Shown: positions 36,928-50,100, counted from the first letter of the stretch. The stretch: DNA of 64,000 nt from Lineus longissimus (GCF_910592395.1 NC_088319.1:2420001-2484000), one strand, 5' to 3'. Made by a program: numbers and translations. Notes: a model not told the origin generated them from the sequence alone.

Positions 36928-38224
36928 ATTGTATAACTTTTATAAACAGCAGTAGAGCACGAAGTCTTGACGACAAATATCGCAATTCTATGACAACCCA
37001 AGAAGAAATGCGACTGTGGCTTCCCACGGGTGTACCACTCGCGCGGCCGCAGCAGCCAGACTGTCTCTCGTCTCATCCCGCCTTAATTGGCCCTAATCTC
37101 ATGTCTGCAATCTCCTAATACTTTCCGAGCTAACGACCCCGACACATTTACCTAAGCGTCTTTCTATGATAATGATGGACCGGTCTGTCTCACCCGGAGA
37201 AGAATGTTAGGAAGAAATGGCGAGGTTTCGAAAAAATCACGAATTCTGCATTGTTATCTATCCAGAAAAGTGACAACAACACCATTGTGTTTTTTGTAGC
37301 TGATTAGCATCCGTTTACACGAAAAACAAAACAAGTTTGAACTGTCTTAGACGCTGTGAATTCTGATCCGTGCAGACGAACTAGCTGAGTCGTTTCGAAT
37401 TCGTTTACAAGGTCTCGATCAACGTTGGTTCTTTCGCAGTGGCTCTCACTGTTGGCTTCAGTTACTTAAGCATCGAATACAACTGACTACAAAATGGAAA
37501 GTGAGTTTCTTCGGAACTTAAACACCGTCACGTTAAAGTGTTTAATTTGCAAATCACAATCAATGAGAGTTGCGAAACCACACTAATATCGTCATTGTCG
37601 TCATCAACACAATATACCGGCGACCCAGGTGAAGATACATGGATCATCACTTGACATTAATGAGAGTTATAATACCTTATCATGTTCATGGCCGAGCGAT
37701 GTCTTATACATATATTGCTTGGTTAATGCTGATTCACTGTGATCAGTCGGGCAAGGATTTATGATGGGCGAGTAGAACGCCGATCAGCCCACGTAGTCTC
37801 CGCTCCGGCCGAGCTTGATTGGAGGGCGCAAGGATGATATACATCATCCACAGTAATGGCCATTGGATTGTATCTCAAATCACTCCCCTCTAAGCTGTGT
37901 TCAAACTGCATTTAGGTAGGGAGTTCAGTCAAAAAATGGAACAGGCTTGGTAGCCCTTTTAGGTCAAAGAGCTCGCTCTACCTAACAAAACGGTTATAAG
38001 AATTCTCATTTCAAAACAATCACATTAGAGAACGGCAATGAAATGCAATAGAAAAAACCTTAGTATCGGACAGAGGGGTGATGCACCGATGTAATGGCCC
38101 GGTATCTTCTTAAAGAAGTCCAATTTCAGAGGGCTTTGATAGAGCGCATTTTAGGAACAACTGGAAGACCTGCTGTGCATGTTGAGGATGGCGATATAGA
38201 ATTGCTTAATTGATCTGTGGGGTG
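36928..38224. other. Unassigned stretch; possible first-exon-like ATG at 37494
   Basis: The text ACAAAATGGAAAGTGAGTTT around 37490-37510 places an ATG seven bases before a good GT donor, the form of a very short first coding exon. No downstream exon was identified, so it is noted only. Confidence 0.2.
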
Positions 38225-38281
38225 CATGACAATAGGACTGGACACCTTTCCAGAGTGACATTCTCTCCTTTTACACCAGGA
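38225..38281 (+). repeat. R3 relic (right end only)
   Basis: ACAATAGGACTGGACACCTT, TCCAGAGTGACATTCTCTCC, TTTTACACCAGG follows the right-hand portion of R3 (ACAATAGGGCCGGACACTTT, TTCCAGGGGGACATT, TTTTACACCGG) with several substitutions. The left part is missing or unrecognisable. Confidence 0.6.
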
Positions 38282-38689
38282 CCAAAGAAGTGTGTTCCTG
38301 ATAAAAGTACCAGCACTCGACAAATGTCAACTTCAATATCGTCAAGAAGCCACGCAGACGCGTTGCAATTCGATTACAGATGTTTTTCTACGTAGCATTC
38401 AACAGCATAATCCACCCACTATCGTATTTTTATTCCGCGCCTTAGAATCAATTGCATATTTAATGAAAGGAAAAACTAGATTAGACACAGTGCGTCTTGA
38501 TAGAATTGCATCGGCGATATGGTGTCATCATTGATACGTCGGGTTATCTGTTCGCTAAAGCAGGAGCAGATATGCAGCCCCGTGAAGAGACTGATGCATT
38601 GGCGATGTCATGGATAAACTGCGCTGCAAAAGTTGGCACATGATTACTTGTCAGTCGGTAACGCACATGTACTCACGCCCCTCGCCGGC

Positions 38690-39065
38690 AATAGCATTCC
38701 GAGACTGAATGAGGTCACTGCAGCTGCTGCCCTCTATTTCCCCATCGCTGAATTACAGGCAATATCGTCGGACAAACATGCGGTTTCGTAACGGATTCAG
38801 GCTTTCTAACTAGGGCAGTTAGATTCAATCTGGCACATGTCCGATGGTTGGAAATACTACATAATTGTTCTGAATATTTCTCTCTCTGACTCTATGGTAT
38901 CATTCATGCTAAAAACAATGCAAGGTCAAAGATAATTGACTTTGAAATAAGCTCAAATGCGTAGAAATAAGTGTCGATGTCCGACTGTCACGTGATTAAA
39001 ACGTCATCAATATCTTATTCAAATGACCTTGTGAGCTATAAATAGTAACGTCGCGGAATGCTATT
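38690..39065 (+). mobile_element. MITE family R1, copy c (376 bp)
   Basis: Left end AATAGCATTCCGAGACTGAA has lost part of the CGCG motif; right end ACGTCGCGGAATGCTATT. The interior is as in copies a and b, with an extra TCG in the ATATCGTCGGACAAACATG segment. Confidence 0.92.
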
Positions 39066-39589
39066 ACGGAGTATCAGTAAACACTGCAGTTGTTGTACTA
39101 AAGAAGCTGCTCCAGATAATGCATTATCCAATGTGCATTAAAAAGGCTAGCAGCTGGATGACATACCACCTGGTAAGATCTACTGTAGGCCCAGCACGTC
39201 GTCAGCACCTTTCTCTACATGAAGCACACAAGCCATTTCCAATATCAACTCGCTAAAACTGACAAGAGGCCAGCTTTAGACATTTGTAGTTGTGTATGGT
39301 GGCTATTGAATTACATTTGCCTCATCGGTCAATGAACTCTAGCTACATCCCAAATGTCTTGTAGCGCATTTGACGAATACCCCAGCGAGACTGAATAACT
39401 AGTCGACTCACTAGCTGTGGAAACATCCTCAATGATCGAGCAGTTTTTAATCTCGCAATATGATCGTATGCCAATAAATTACAACGAGTAGACAGACGTT
39501 GTATCTTTATAGCCATCGTCTCCAAACAACATATAAAGTGAATCAGTGTAATTTACACGACTCTACCGTGAATGTCATTATCTTTATTA
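39066..39589. other. Unassigned non-coding stretch
   Basis: Nothing recognised. Confidence 0.35.
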
Positions 39590-39772
39590 TTGCCCTTGTT
39601 GGTTGAGGCCAATCAATCCCCATAAAAGCCGTTTCCAGGGGGCCATGTTATCAAATTTTGCCCTGATAACCATTTATGGACTGACAGTAGAACAATGGGA
39701 TTTAGGCCTGGGTGCTAGCAGGTTTTGTTTATAGACAATTAAACAACCGTGTATTTGGCTAGACTGAGTTCT
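39590..39772 (-). repeat. Dispersed repeat R4, copy b (reverse)
   Basis: Shares TTGCCCTTGTTGGTTGAGGC, TTTTGCCCTGATAAC, AGTAGAACAATGGGATTTAG and AGACAATTAAACAACCGTGT with copy a. Its end lies within about 15 bases of the LINE fragment that follows. Confidence 0.75.
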
Positions 39773-39780
39773 ATTAACTT

Positions 39781-40283
39781 CGAGGTAACTTCTATTGTAG
39801 TAGCCTGCTCGTTGGTGCCGATGAAAATGTACTTGATAAGCTACAAAAGGTTCAGAATCACGCAGCGCGAGTAATCACAGGGACGCGTAAACGTGAACAT
39901 ATTACCCCCGTGCTGAGCAGTCTCCATTGGCTACCAATCCTTGAACGTATAGAGCTCAAGACAATGCTCCTCATATACAAAGCAAGAAAAGGACTTGCCC
40001 CTGCTTACATATCCGAGCTCCTCCCATCCTGTGACTCCGGGCGATCCCTGAGGTCCGAAGACAAATGTCTCCTGAGGATCCCCAGGTATCGCCTGGAGAC
40101 GTACGGTGGCAGGAGCTTCCTTGTACAGGCGGCCAGAATTTGGAATGAGCTCAGCATTGAGATTAAAAAAGGCTAAAACTGTTGCTATTTTCAGGTGCGG
40201 GCTAAAAACCCATCTGTTCAGACGATATTTTGAAACACCGCATCAGAGCAAAATTTGGATTTTGCGGTATATAAATGTAAACT
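39781..40283 (+). pseudogene. L2/CR1-like LINE 3' fragment
   Basis: The frame from 39781 reads FYCSSLLVGADENVLDKLQK, VQNHAARVITGTRKREHITP, VLSSLHWLPILERIELKTML and LLIYKARKGLAPAYISELL, then RSLRSEDKCLLRIPR and WNELSIEIKK. This is the characteristic C-terminal region of L2/CR1-type non-LTR retrotransposon polyproteins (LQ-VQN-AARL, HITPVL--LHWLP, I-YK-L-GLAP-YI, W-SLP). At the A run 40163-40169 the frame shifts by one and the usual ending continues as AKTVAIFRCGLKTHLFRRYF. The polymerase core is absent, which is the usual 5' truncation. It is inactive. Confidence 0.9.
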
Positions 40284-40309
40284 TCAATTTCAATTCAATT
40301 CAATTCAAG
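40284..40309 (+). repeat. TTCAA-type tail of the LINE
   Basis: TTCAATTTCAATTCAATTCA then ATTCAAG is a short pentamer tail directly after the LINE sequence. Simple 3' repeats of this kind are typical of L2/CR1-type elements. Confidence 0.8.
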
Positions 40310-40411
40310 CTTAGAAAGACAATTGGACGATTGGGGACGTGAAAAAGGTACCTTCTGTTAGCTTAGAAAGACAATTGGACGATTGGGGACGTGAAAAAGG
40401 TACCTTCTGTT
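40309..40411 (+). repeat. Perfect 52-bp tandem duplication
   Basis: The block starting GCTTAGAAAGACAATTGGAC and ending GGTACCTTCTGTTA is repeated immediately with no change until the last base or two. It begins at the LINE tail. Confidence 0.95.
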
Positions 40412-41953
40412 TCAAATCCTCAAACCCAACTCACGGGTATTCAGTGCATACCCATGTGCATTAGATATCAGGCAGAAGCCGAATTGATAAGTATGCTTTC
40501 TGTGGCGTATCCCACGTACACGCCAATCAAATTATTAAGTTAATGACGTACATGAATTGACTTTGACGGTAATGCTTTGATTTTGACGAAAAGTGCATTG
40601 ATTTTGACGGAAACCGCTGCCTTAAAGGAGTATGCCGTTCGTCATTACTTGTGGGCTGGGCAAGAAAATAGAAATGCAGTTATACACAACGCCGCAGTGC
40701 AGTTATCATTAATAAAAATTGGCTTAAACTTGGTGTTTATATCATTAGTACATCAGTCTCTACAATGGCACAAAATGTACTGCTGAAATTTATATCTACA
40801 TGTATAACGTTTTTACGCAATTTGAACTTTTCAAATTCAATTACGAATTTCAAATTGTTGACGAACGGCGTAGGCCTTTAATGGTGTGGTTAGGACATGA
40901 CCAGGAGCGTGTCAAGCACATGACCAATCAACCTGAACTCGCAATACGGAGAATGAAATGATTAACATGGCGTGAAAACAGAATGTATGTGCACTTTTAT
41001 CATTTCCTGTTGGCCAATGCCAATATTCCACGCCAGCTTTTCAGTAATTTGAGACCGGAGTTGGTGCAGAAATATAAGATTTGATTGGAAGTGGACGTGA
41101 TGAAATAAGCAGTATACTCTAATAATTTTTTTGTCAATATCGGCAATTTCTGGTGCCGAGTCTAGACAGGTGTCTTCACGGTCAGCCATGTTTGAGGGCA
41201 GTACAATTATTTTGTTGTGCCCGACTTTACTGAATCAAATGCCGTCTTTGTCATTTTGCTTTCTTTCTTTTGTCTGTCCCTCAAGCATGGAAGGTGCATG
41301 AAGACGTCACGTGAAACCACTCTATATGTCAGATTACAATTACAACTAGAAATTTGAAATTTGCTTGTCAGCAAATTTGATAGCCCCCACGGGCCCACAC
41401 AGTACAGGTATGGAGGAGTGAAGTCTATTCCGTTTCGCGGATGATCTATTTCCGGACAAACACGCTCGCGCTTTCTCAAAATCACACATCAACATTTAAA
41501 CTGCACCCTAACCTTTTCAGATGGGCAGGGTGGATCATCGATAAGCATTTAAGGCTATTCCTTTATTTTATTCCTTCATTCAACCAAGTCAACCGTCGTT
41601 CTTTGCTCAAAATACTCGACAGCTCGCCACTTCGGCAAGGAGATACCGCCGCCATGATGCATGAGGATATGACGTCACCATTACGGGGCGGAGCTTATGC
41701 TAATATACGTGTGATTGACAGAATCGTGCCGGAGATTTGAAAGCAAATCAGAAAATCGGCGCATAAAAACGCTTCAAAGTCATCAAAATTATCCGAATTT
41801 CGAAAAAATCTTTGCCAGGTGCACTGGATCGAGTTTAGCTTGATGGGACAGGGGTGACAGTTTTTCAGTTGAAATAGCAGTTTTGCTGGACTACCTCCAT
41901 AATAAAACCTGGGAAGAATGCAGAAGCCTAGTACCTTCTCCTAGTAATCTCAA
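40412..41953. other. Unassigned non-coding stretch
   Basis: Frames at 40577-40786, 41207-41485 (-) and 41441-41740 have no recognisable domain. CAATTTGAA and TTTCAAATTG around 40820-40860 form a small inverted repeat. Confidence 0.35.
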
Positions 41954-41988
41954 TATAGACCCCACATTTGTTGTATGTGGGGTCTATA
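41954..41988. repeat. Perfect 14-bp hairpin with 7-base loop
   Basis: TATAGACCCCACAT, loop TTGTTGT, ATGTGGGGTCTATA. It is not followed by a U run. No gene is nearby, so the role is unknown. Confidence 0.9.
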
Positions 41989-42235
41989 ATTAGCGCTAAG
42001 TCCTTTAGTATCTGTGCTGTGTTGTGGACGTGTCAAGGCTTTTTTAATAACGAAGACTTATATATAGATAATACAATTCCAAAATGTAAGATCTTATAAT
42101 GCTCTTCATGCATGGAGCGCTCTCGTTCCCCAGGCTAATCCAGAAACCGTTCTGAAGTAACCATGGAATGAACGTACACACTACACTACACTTGGCAATT
42201 TCTGGCCAGTTGAAAGTACAGAATGGCATGGCCGA
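41989..42235. other. Unassigned spacer
   Basis: Nothing recognised. Confidence 0.3.
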
Positions 42236-42335
42236 CCCTCGAACCCATTACCTCCGGCTTCTCGAACCCATTACCTCCGGCTTCTGATCGCAAGTCAGAT
42301 GCTCTTACACTGTGGCCGCCGCGCCGCCGTATATG
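42236..42335 (-). repeat. tRNA-like remnant with duplicated T-arm segment
   Basis: On the minus strand GCGGCCACAGTGTAAGAGCA resembles a tRNA D arm with A box. It is followed by an anticodon-arm-like TCTGA-CTTGCGA-TCAGA (perfect 5-bp stem, 7-base loop, triplet TGC). The 3' segment GAAGCCGGAGGTAATGGGTT plus CGA is present twice in tandem, and no proper T stem or acceptor stem forms. It is therefore a tRNA pseudogene or tRNA-derived SINE, not functional. Confidence 0.6.
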
Positions 42336-45218
42336 GGCTGTACCCAAAGAAATTAAGTTACCACAGTTATGGACACATACTTGATGTGATTCTTCATGAT
42401 CAGGTCAAGTGAGATAAAAGGTTAATATATGAGTATTATTTGTTGTGCTCGACTTAACTGACTCAAATCAGTAATGGAACTCAACATGTAAACTCAGTGG
42501 CATTTTGGGACACTCCATATTATTCGGAACTCGTTGAGAAGGAAAGAAACACAGCCCATTAAGAAATCGTTATCGACTCCAGAATCGCAGTGTACTCCGT
42601 TCGAGAGTGACGAATCCCGCAGCAAAGCAATTCTAGGAATGACAGTTATAAACCTTCGAAGTCTTGCCCCCCCCCCCCCTGAGTGGGAGGGTAATGGACT
42701 ACGACGGAAAGATAGATGACGGTTTATTTGAGTACGACAAATAAATCAGTTAAAAATTCAGGCGACGGAGACTCATCAGACGGCTCGGGAATGTCTTCCG
42801 ATACATGCCAAAACTGTCCTTAAGTAATCACCACATAGGGAACCGTTGCCAACCGAAGGACGTCATGGAAAAGAACGATGACCGCTGAGTTGAGGGAGAT
42901 GAGGTTTATTCGGGACAAGACAGCCATGGGGGAGTGAACTACTTAAAGAAAGTGGATATTGCGTCGTGGACTTTATGTCCTCATCATTAACTCATGCGAC
43001 AGTTCTACTCTTGAAAATAATTAGTTATATCCTTTGAGACATAGCGATTGAAAATATCTGAGCCAAGATGCCCTACAAATTGCCACGCAAGCATAGCGTG
43101 CTGATGTGAATAACGCCACTACCCATAGCCGAGCGGGTTTTCAAGTATTTTTTGGTTAATCTCTTTGCAAAAGGATAAAATACCTGAGATTAGTTCCTTT
43201 GACTGACAAAGCAGTCGTGCTTGCACAGATACCTATAAACATCAAACGAGTCGGGTAGTCGTAATCGTACAAACGGTTTCAATTGAAAAATCTCCGACAA
43301 TATTAGACATGCGTGCTGCAGCAGTATTTTCCATTGAGAGACTTATCTACAAAAAAATTGATGCGATACAGCGTTAAATACCCGACTGGTAGATGCCTCA
43401 TTGATAAATCGTGGTTAAAGGCATTCAATCACGTAACGCTTGTAAACATTGGAAGCTTTAAGCGGCCCGGTCAAAATCCTTGGGCAAAATAAGCTTTCAC
43501 TGATAAATCTCATGATTATTTTCAGAGATACTTGAAACTGTTTTCATGAAAGTCATTTTCTTTAATGAACAATAAATCTTATGTTTATAATGGGCCGGGG
43601 TACTTGAAACAGTCATCATGAGAGCTCGCAACTAATGCATATCCACTGACTGTATGAACGAGTGACAAATGACAATTAACTCGATTGAAGACAATGAAAA
43701 CATTGTGCTTGACCAAACATAGCCTTTTCACCATGATTGCATCATTGAACTGAATAACAGCTAAAAGTATAGACATCTCCGCCGGCTATTTTACGTCAGA
43801 TTTAGCAACACATAATTATGCGCATTGTTGGAAGTGCACATTTTCGTAACTGCGCATGTGCGACCGACTCTTTTGTAAGAATAGCCTACAAGATAGAATT
43901 TACGACCACGTAACAATACCCACTGCATATTTTCTTTTTTGTATACAACTGAATTGTGTTGCTCATCGCTCTAGCTAGCTATAGTTTTCTTTATCAGGAC
44001 GCTCTGTTAGTTGCCCGAGACTTTGACATCCGTAACATTTGTTTGATGAAAGAATGAGCTGGCTTGAAAACCATCAGCCACGATAGAAAGTCATGCTAAA
44101 ACGGCCATATGGTAAGAACTTAAATACGCGGATTGTAATACAACTCCCACAGTACAACATCAGTATTCTGCTCTTTGTTTTTACGATACATCACAAACAT
44201 CAATATTTGCGATTTTGATATTTTTAACCATCATTGCATTACTCTGTAGCAAAATCGTGTTTCAACCACCCACTGTCAGATGCCAGTTTGAGTTCTTGGT
44301 GAAAACTACAGCGGTTTCTTCAACATCATGCTGCAAGTTCATCAAACATGACTCCTTTGACCTTTATGGATGGATTACACCGTACGCATTACGACAAGTT
44401 AGAAAAGACGCCCGCTAGATGCACATCCAATACCATTGGGATTTCAAAAACTTTCCAGTGGCATATTGCGCGATAGATGATACAATCGGGCGGTTTGTAG
44501 TTTGAGAAACTGAGTCCATTTTTTAACCTAACAACCTGACTTCTATTGTGGGATTATTTGCATGCCATATACATTTTCATGTTAAATTCAATCAAATTCC
44601 TTTCGCCTGGAATATTAAAGTACATTCTGTCTCGTTCGTTTTGTACCTTCAAAAGGTAGGGTTGCGGAAACCTATCAGGCAGGCTGTTAAGATGGAAACT
44701 ATCCACAATACACCAAGATCAAGGATTAGCGAGAGTTGTATTGCACCGGCCAGAGACTGGGTGTTGTTTTGATCATTATCTTTATCGAAATCTGTCTGAC
44801 AAAGCTTGGACTGGTAAGCTTTGTTTAATCTCGTGTCTCGACTGATCTCGCGCAAACCTCACACTTCTTGGAAACATCGCTCGTCGGACACCAAGAAGAG
44901 GAAATTAAGTCACCAGACAACAAATAGCTCTGTGGATTTCAAAGACGATGCCACGAGATGATTAACCCAAGCTGACTGTGGCTCGTCGTCAGAAATCCGT
45001 CTGGTAATTACTTTCTTTGGGGGAAGTTTTCAAAGTTGGAAACTTTAAATTTCCAAAGGCATGTAGCAGCTGTAAAGATGAACTGATAGTTTTGTCCCCT
45101 TTTAGATTGATATGATAATATAGAAATTAATACCCAGTACGATTGTAAGTGAGGTCTCTGTTATTGAAAAGGAACTGGCTATTTGAATCGCCACGGTGCA
45201 TGGGGCCATTGTTTCCGG
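42336..45218. other. Unassigned non-coding stretch
   Basis: Poly(C) at 42667-42679. Small frames (42534-42719, 43585-43776, 44215-44418, 44548-44772) have no domain. No gene recognised. Confidence 0.35.
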
Positions 45219-45600
45219 TCTTATTCGCACCGTCAGAAACAACCAATGAGAGCGCTTCTTATAAATGACCCGGATCACCCGCCCTTTCCAAATCGCTTTG
45301 TCTCCTGTACAAGCTAGGCCCAATTGCATATAATGTTCTGTAGAGGGGATGATAGGGTCTGGGTGTGGCGAAGACCGAAACGAACATGCACATGCACTCC
45401 CCCCCTCCCCGTCCGCCCTTAGAGGAGAATGCCAAACGAACTTGGACCACCCACATTGACATGCACCCCCCCCCCCCCGTCGTAATTCGCCCCGTCGCGG
45501 TACGACCAATCACTGCTGAATGTACAATTCGCACCGTGACGATACGGCCAATCATAACCACCGTCGTATTCACACCGTCACGGTACGAATAGCCACGGCC
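45219..45600 (+). repeat. CCAAT-bearing minisatellite-like block
   Basis: A unit of about 42 bases, ATTCGCACCGTCACGGTACG followed by ACCAATCA, occurs about 2.6 times in 45481-45600, with a related partial unit at 45219-45256 (ATTCGCACCGTCAGAAACAA then CCAATGAG). CCAAT occurs at about 45243, 45507 and 45549, and a TATAAAT follows the first by roughly 20 bases. The middle is a C-rich tract with a 13-C run. Two overlapping minus-strand frames (135 and 120 residues) only translate this low-complexity DNA. Confidence 0.6.
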
Positions 45601-46729
45601 TATTGAAAAAGGGATCCACATGTTGGTTTGTGCACCGCTCTTGATCTAAAAAAAGGAGAAACAGCGCCTATCAGTTAACGGTACGTTCTTCTGCCTTTGA
45701 CTGGGCCGTTCAAAACTTCTTAACAATATTAGCGTTACTTGAAATGTTTCCATTGAATCGGAATATTGTCACGTTCGTGATTATCACGTTCATAGTGTGA
45801 ACGCGACAAATGCAGCATAATCCCTCCTAGGGAGACATTAGTTAGTGATGAATTGTTACAAAACACGCTGCATTTGTAAACCCTATCTGATTTCACGGTT
45901 CAAACATTCGTATAAAAGTTGATTAACAAATACAACAGTCGAGTGATTCCAGAATTCTAAAGATATACACTCTTGGTGATAAGCCGTTTTTCAGTCAAAT
46001 ATATCCGTCTTTCGGGAAAACTAATCTATGTCTTTTCCGCATGTTTAAGGCAGATTCTTTGAAACAAGACTGTGTCCAACAAGGCATGAAACTCAGACAA
46101 ATGCATTTGTTTTCAAGCCTTGCCCGCTTAGCTCACATGAGGCGTGATCAAAGTATCAAATCTTGCAGGCTTATTAATCTAAGCAATCTCATTGAAGGAA
46201 CTACGTACTTCAAAAAAATTCAATTCATTTTCAGCCACTATAATGATCTCAAAAATGTTTAAAAGTTAAAAGTTTAACGGTCAGGCACTGATTATATTCA
46301 CCATCACATCATACTGATATGCGTATTTGCCTATAAGAAACATGTGTGTATTTTACGGAAACAAATAACCGTTTTACTAAATAAAAATATTCGGAATCGT
46401 TAGATATTTTCCGTCAGATGCGTTGATTTCGTGATTATGCAGGTGGCGCTGGTTGCAAACTGAAGATTCATGATGCCTGCAGCCACGCATCCGCAGTAAC
46501 TATATCAGTAAAACATAAACTACCGCTGTCCCAGTGGAGTGAACAGCCAGAATTGCGCAGGCTAGTTCGTTGTCCTAGTCATATGTTGGCAACCAAGGAC
46601 TTGTACTCCGTTTACACCACTGGAGCTACGCTGGTGCCATCTATACACACTGCTAATTGGTGGAACTAAAGAATTAGAACAAACATCCAATTTGCACTTC
46701 TGCGGTTCAGATCATCGAATAGAGTTGAG
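45601..46729. other. Upstream region of the laminin-like gene
   Basis: No coding exon recognised. It should contain the promoter and 5' UTR of the gene that starts at 46730, but I see no decisive core element. An in-frame TAA at 46667-46669 with no intervening ATG fixes the start codon downstream. Confidence 0.4.
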
Positions 46730-47165
46730 ATGGCTGTGCGTCGTAAGTGCCCAATCCTATGTACAGCAGGCCGCGGATTTTACGGAAAATACTCTTGGAC
46801 TATAACAGCGTTAGTTCTGGGATCCATACTTTCGACGGTACACGCTCAAGGAGGACGTAGCAGCAATTGTTATGATCGAAATGGGAAGCCGCAGTACTGT
46901 ATGCCGGTGTTCCAAAACGCTGCCTTTCAAAATCACGTTGAAGCGACCAGTACGTGCGGCGATCCGCCAACCCGATTTTGCACCGGCCGGCTTTCTGGCG
47001 GCGAGGAGTCATGTTCAATGTGCGATTCCAGTGTCCCCAGCCAGTCTCACCCCCCAAGATACCTGGTTGATTTGAACAACCGGGCAAACCCAACTTGGTG
47101 GCAGAGTGAAACCATGTTTGAAAACGTACAGTTCCCGAACCAGGTCAACATCACCTTAAACCTTG
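46730..47165 (+). CDS. Exon 1: signal peptide and LN domain start
   Basis: Encodes residues 1-145 and the first base of Gly146. ATG in GAGATGG context, with an in-frame stop 61 bases upstream. The LN part has Cys at 47, 57, 76, 84, 95 and 98 and the TWWQS motif at 122-126, plus an N-glycosylation site at Asn140 (NIT). The donor is CTTG|GTAAGG. Phase 1. Confidence 0.9.
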
Positions 47166-50100
47166 GTAAGGCACTTTTACTCTTAGACAATCTTCTCTAT
47201 TTTGTGCATACTTTCATTTCAAGACTTCTTGATAATCAATGAAACCGACTTGCTCTATCTTCCCTAGCAGGAATCATGGCGTTAAGTCTTAACGCTACTA
47301 TAATTGTAAATGCAATTTTCTGAAAGGAGGTTACGCTTTAGTCAACTTGGCAATGAATGTCTGTCCAACATTCATCAAATTTCGTCTTCTGATTGTTTCA
47401 CTTGTTGGTAATACCATTTCCCATTTTGTGCCAAGTGAATTTGCTAAATGTCCAGTCCTTTCCTCGGCCATTAGTAGTCAAACTAACGAATTTTTCAAAT
47501 TATAATCAGCCCAATTGTCCAGGTCATTGTGTCAACATAAAAAGAACATACAATTAACCAATTGTTTCTTTCTTTAGGTATTGCGTACGATATCACATAC
47601 GTCACGATAACTTTCCAATCTCCACGACCGGAGAGTTTCGCCATCTACAAGCGCACGACACCTGACGATGATTGGGTGCCCTACCAGTATTACAGCGCCA
47701 CCTGTAGGGCAACATACGGGCTGTCACCAGATATTTCATACATCTCTCGGCAGAACCCCAAACGCGCTCTTTGCTCTCCACGTTATAGTGATATCGCACC
47801 CCTAAGCGGCGGAACCGCAACATTCAGTACGCTGAGGGGTCGACCAGGTGCATACAATGTCGACAACAGTCCGGATTTGCAGGTGTGTTATTTTTACATG
47901 ATAGTATAATTTTACATCCGGTTTGTTTGTCAAGTAGAGGACGTCTTTATGCAAAATCCGTTTAGATTAACCCTGAGCCCCTTATCAACGCTAAAATACC
48001 ATGCACACTCTTTCAGGTGGAGCTATAAATTCGACAAAACACGGCTCGGGATTTCGACTAGCTCCATCCTCGGGGGTTTGACATTTCAACATAGACCAAC
48101 CAGCGCTGGGGAGGGGGGGGGAGGGCTCCATCACATAATGCCCGGTAAACCGTAGCGTCTGTTTCTCTTGAAAAATGGTTTATCATGTGTTTGTTTCAAC
48201 TCTGGCATTTAGAAGAAATACTTTGTACCTAAACCTGGCGTAATTCTTTTCTCTGCAGGAATTCATAACAGCTACAGATATCCGCATTGTGTTGACACGC
48301 CTCAATACATTTGGAGACGAGGTGTTTGGTGATAAGGGTGTACTTCAGTCCTACTTCTACGCTATTTCTGATATAGCTGTTGGTGCCCGGTAAGTATGTG
48401 TTAGACAACCAATGGCAATACCGTCTGCTTTGTGTCTGCTACGATGCTTTGTTGGTCTCAAAACAACTATCTTCGGAGTTTTTGTTTAGTTTAGTTTGTA
48501 TTTATATCAGCCAACACAATACCGATCTTACATTGGACGTCTAAGACGTAACATTCAGACGTGCCATTCATGAGATAATGTTCACTCCCACGTTATTTGC
48601 AACTTCATGCAAGTCCCTGGAGCCGTACTTCATAACATTATGACTGGTGGATGTCTGGGTTATATCACAGTGACATAAACATACGACAACGACCGGATAA
48701 AACTACAATGTACTCAATTCTAATTAACATGTACTTATTATAATTGTGTGGTATGGCCTTAATTGCCTAAATTGGAGGCATTATAATCAAGCACCCCATC
48801 AACCACAACTATCTTGACCCAGCAGATGTAATCAATTTTATCGCTTTACTCAGCAAAACTAAGTATGTAAAAAGTTCAAATCATTTCGAAAGACAATCAC
48901 AACGCAATAAGTACTCTCAACCGCTCAAGTTTTTGCACAACCTTATTTTGCGAAAACTTTTGATAAAAGGTAAAGATCACATAAGTATGCTTTTTTTAGC
49001 CGCAACTGCTGAGTGGATGCCTTGATAAATTACGGAAATCCATCGCAAGAGTTGAAAAACAAAGGCAGTAAAGTTTTCAAGTGTATATAGTGTTTTTTAT
49101 ATAGATCTGGCGAAAGGTACTTGGCTGACCTCTTGTCGCTAAACTGTGATGGCGTGATCACAAATAGAAATGTCACACAGGCCTGGGCAGCCGGAGTCAT
49201 AGTTGACCGGCTTTAGTTGACACCGTGAAATATCATTGGTAAGGCCTACCCGAAAGGATCATCTAGTGTTGAGCAACACCACTATAATTATGTTAATAAA
49301 TTTGATTTGGTCACATTTTTGAGCTCAACTAAAGTACCTTTAGCCAGAACGATATGAAAAACATTAGAATTTTCATTGATACACGCTGTAATGTTTCCGA
49401 TGATAGAAGAGCGATGGTATGAGCGGGGGTCGCTGGGTCATTTATCACTTCAAGCACACGCAATACGACCTTGTTCTGTCTCCCCTTGTTCCCATCTCCA
49501 GAATGATCACATCCATCTTATGATTCGTTCCCTCTAGCTGCAAGTGTAACGGCCATGCCAGTCGCTGTGTGGAGAGTACGGCTGAGAGCGCATCACCCCG
49601 TTTCGAGTGTCAGTGCGAGCACAAAACGACAGGCCCGAACTGTGATGAGTGTCAACCACTGTACAACGACCGCCCTTGGGCTCGGGCAACATCGACTGGA
49701 GCCAATGAGTGCAGAGGTCGGTATCAATTCAATATTGGATGGGCTTCCTCCCTGACAATATGGAGCGCGGGGGGGGGGGGGGGCTAAGTGACATATAGCT
49801 ATGATTTACTGCTGGCTGCATGACTGGGGAAAAGTGTGACCCTTCCATACTATAAAATAAAACCAATCGGGGTTCCCACAGTTGCTGCATGATGGGCCTT
49901 CACCTCGTTATATTACACACTGGACAGGCTTTGAGGCAACGTCGTCGGCCTTCGCCACAAATGATATCGAGTTCTATCGGGTGTCAAACCCGAATCCTTT
50001 CCGGCCATCTTTGTTCTCCACCAGAACCATGCACCAGGTTCGAATTGCAGTAACAAAAAGCACTCCACAAGGTCTCAACAAGCCGAAACTTCGAATGTCT

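Noticed and set aside
45102-45621. Two overlapping minus-strand frames of 135 and 120 residues
   Set aside because: They read C-rich low-complexity and minisatellite DNA in different frames.
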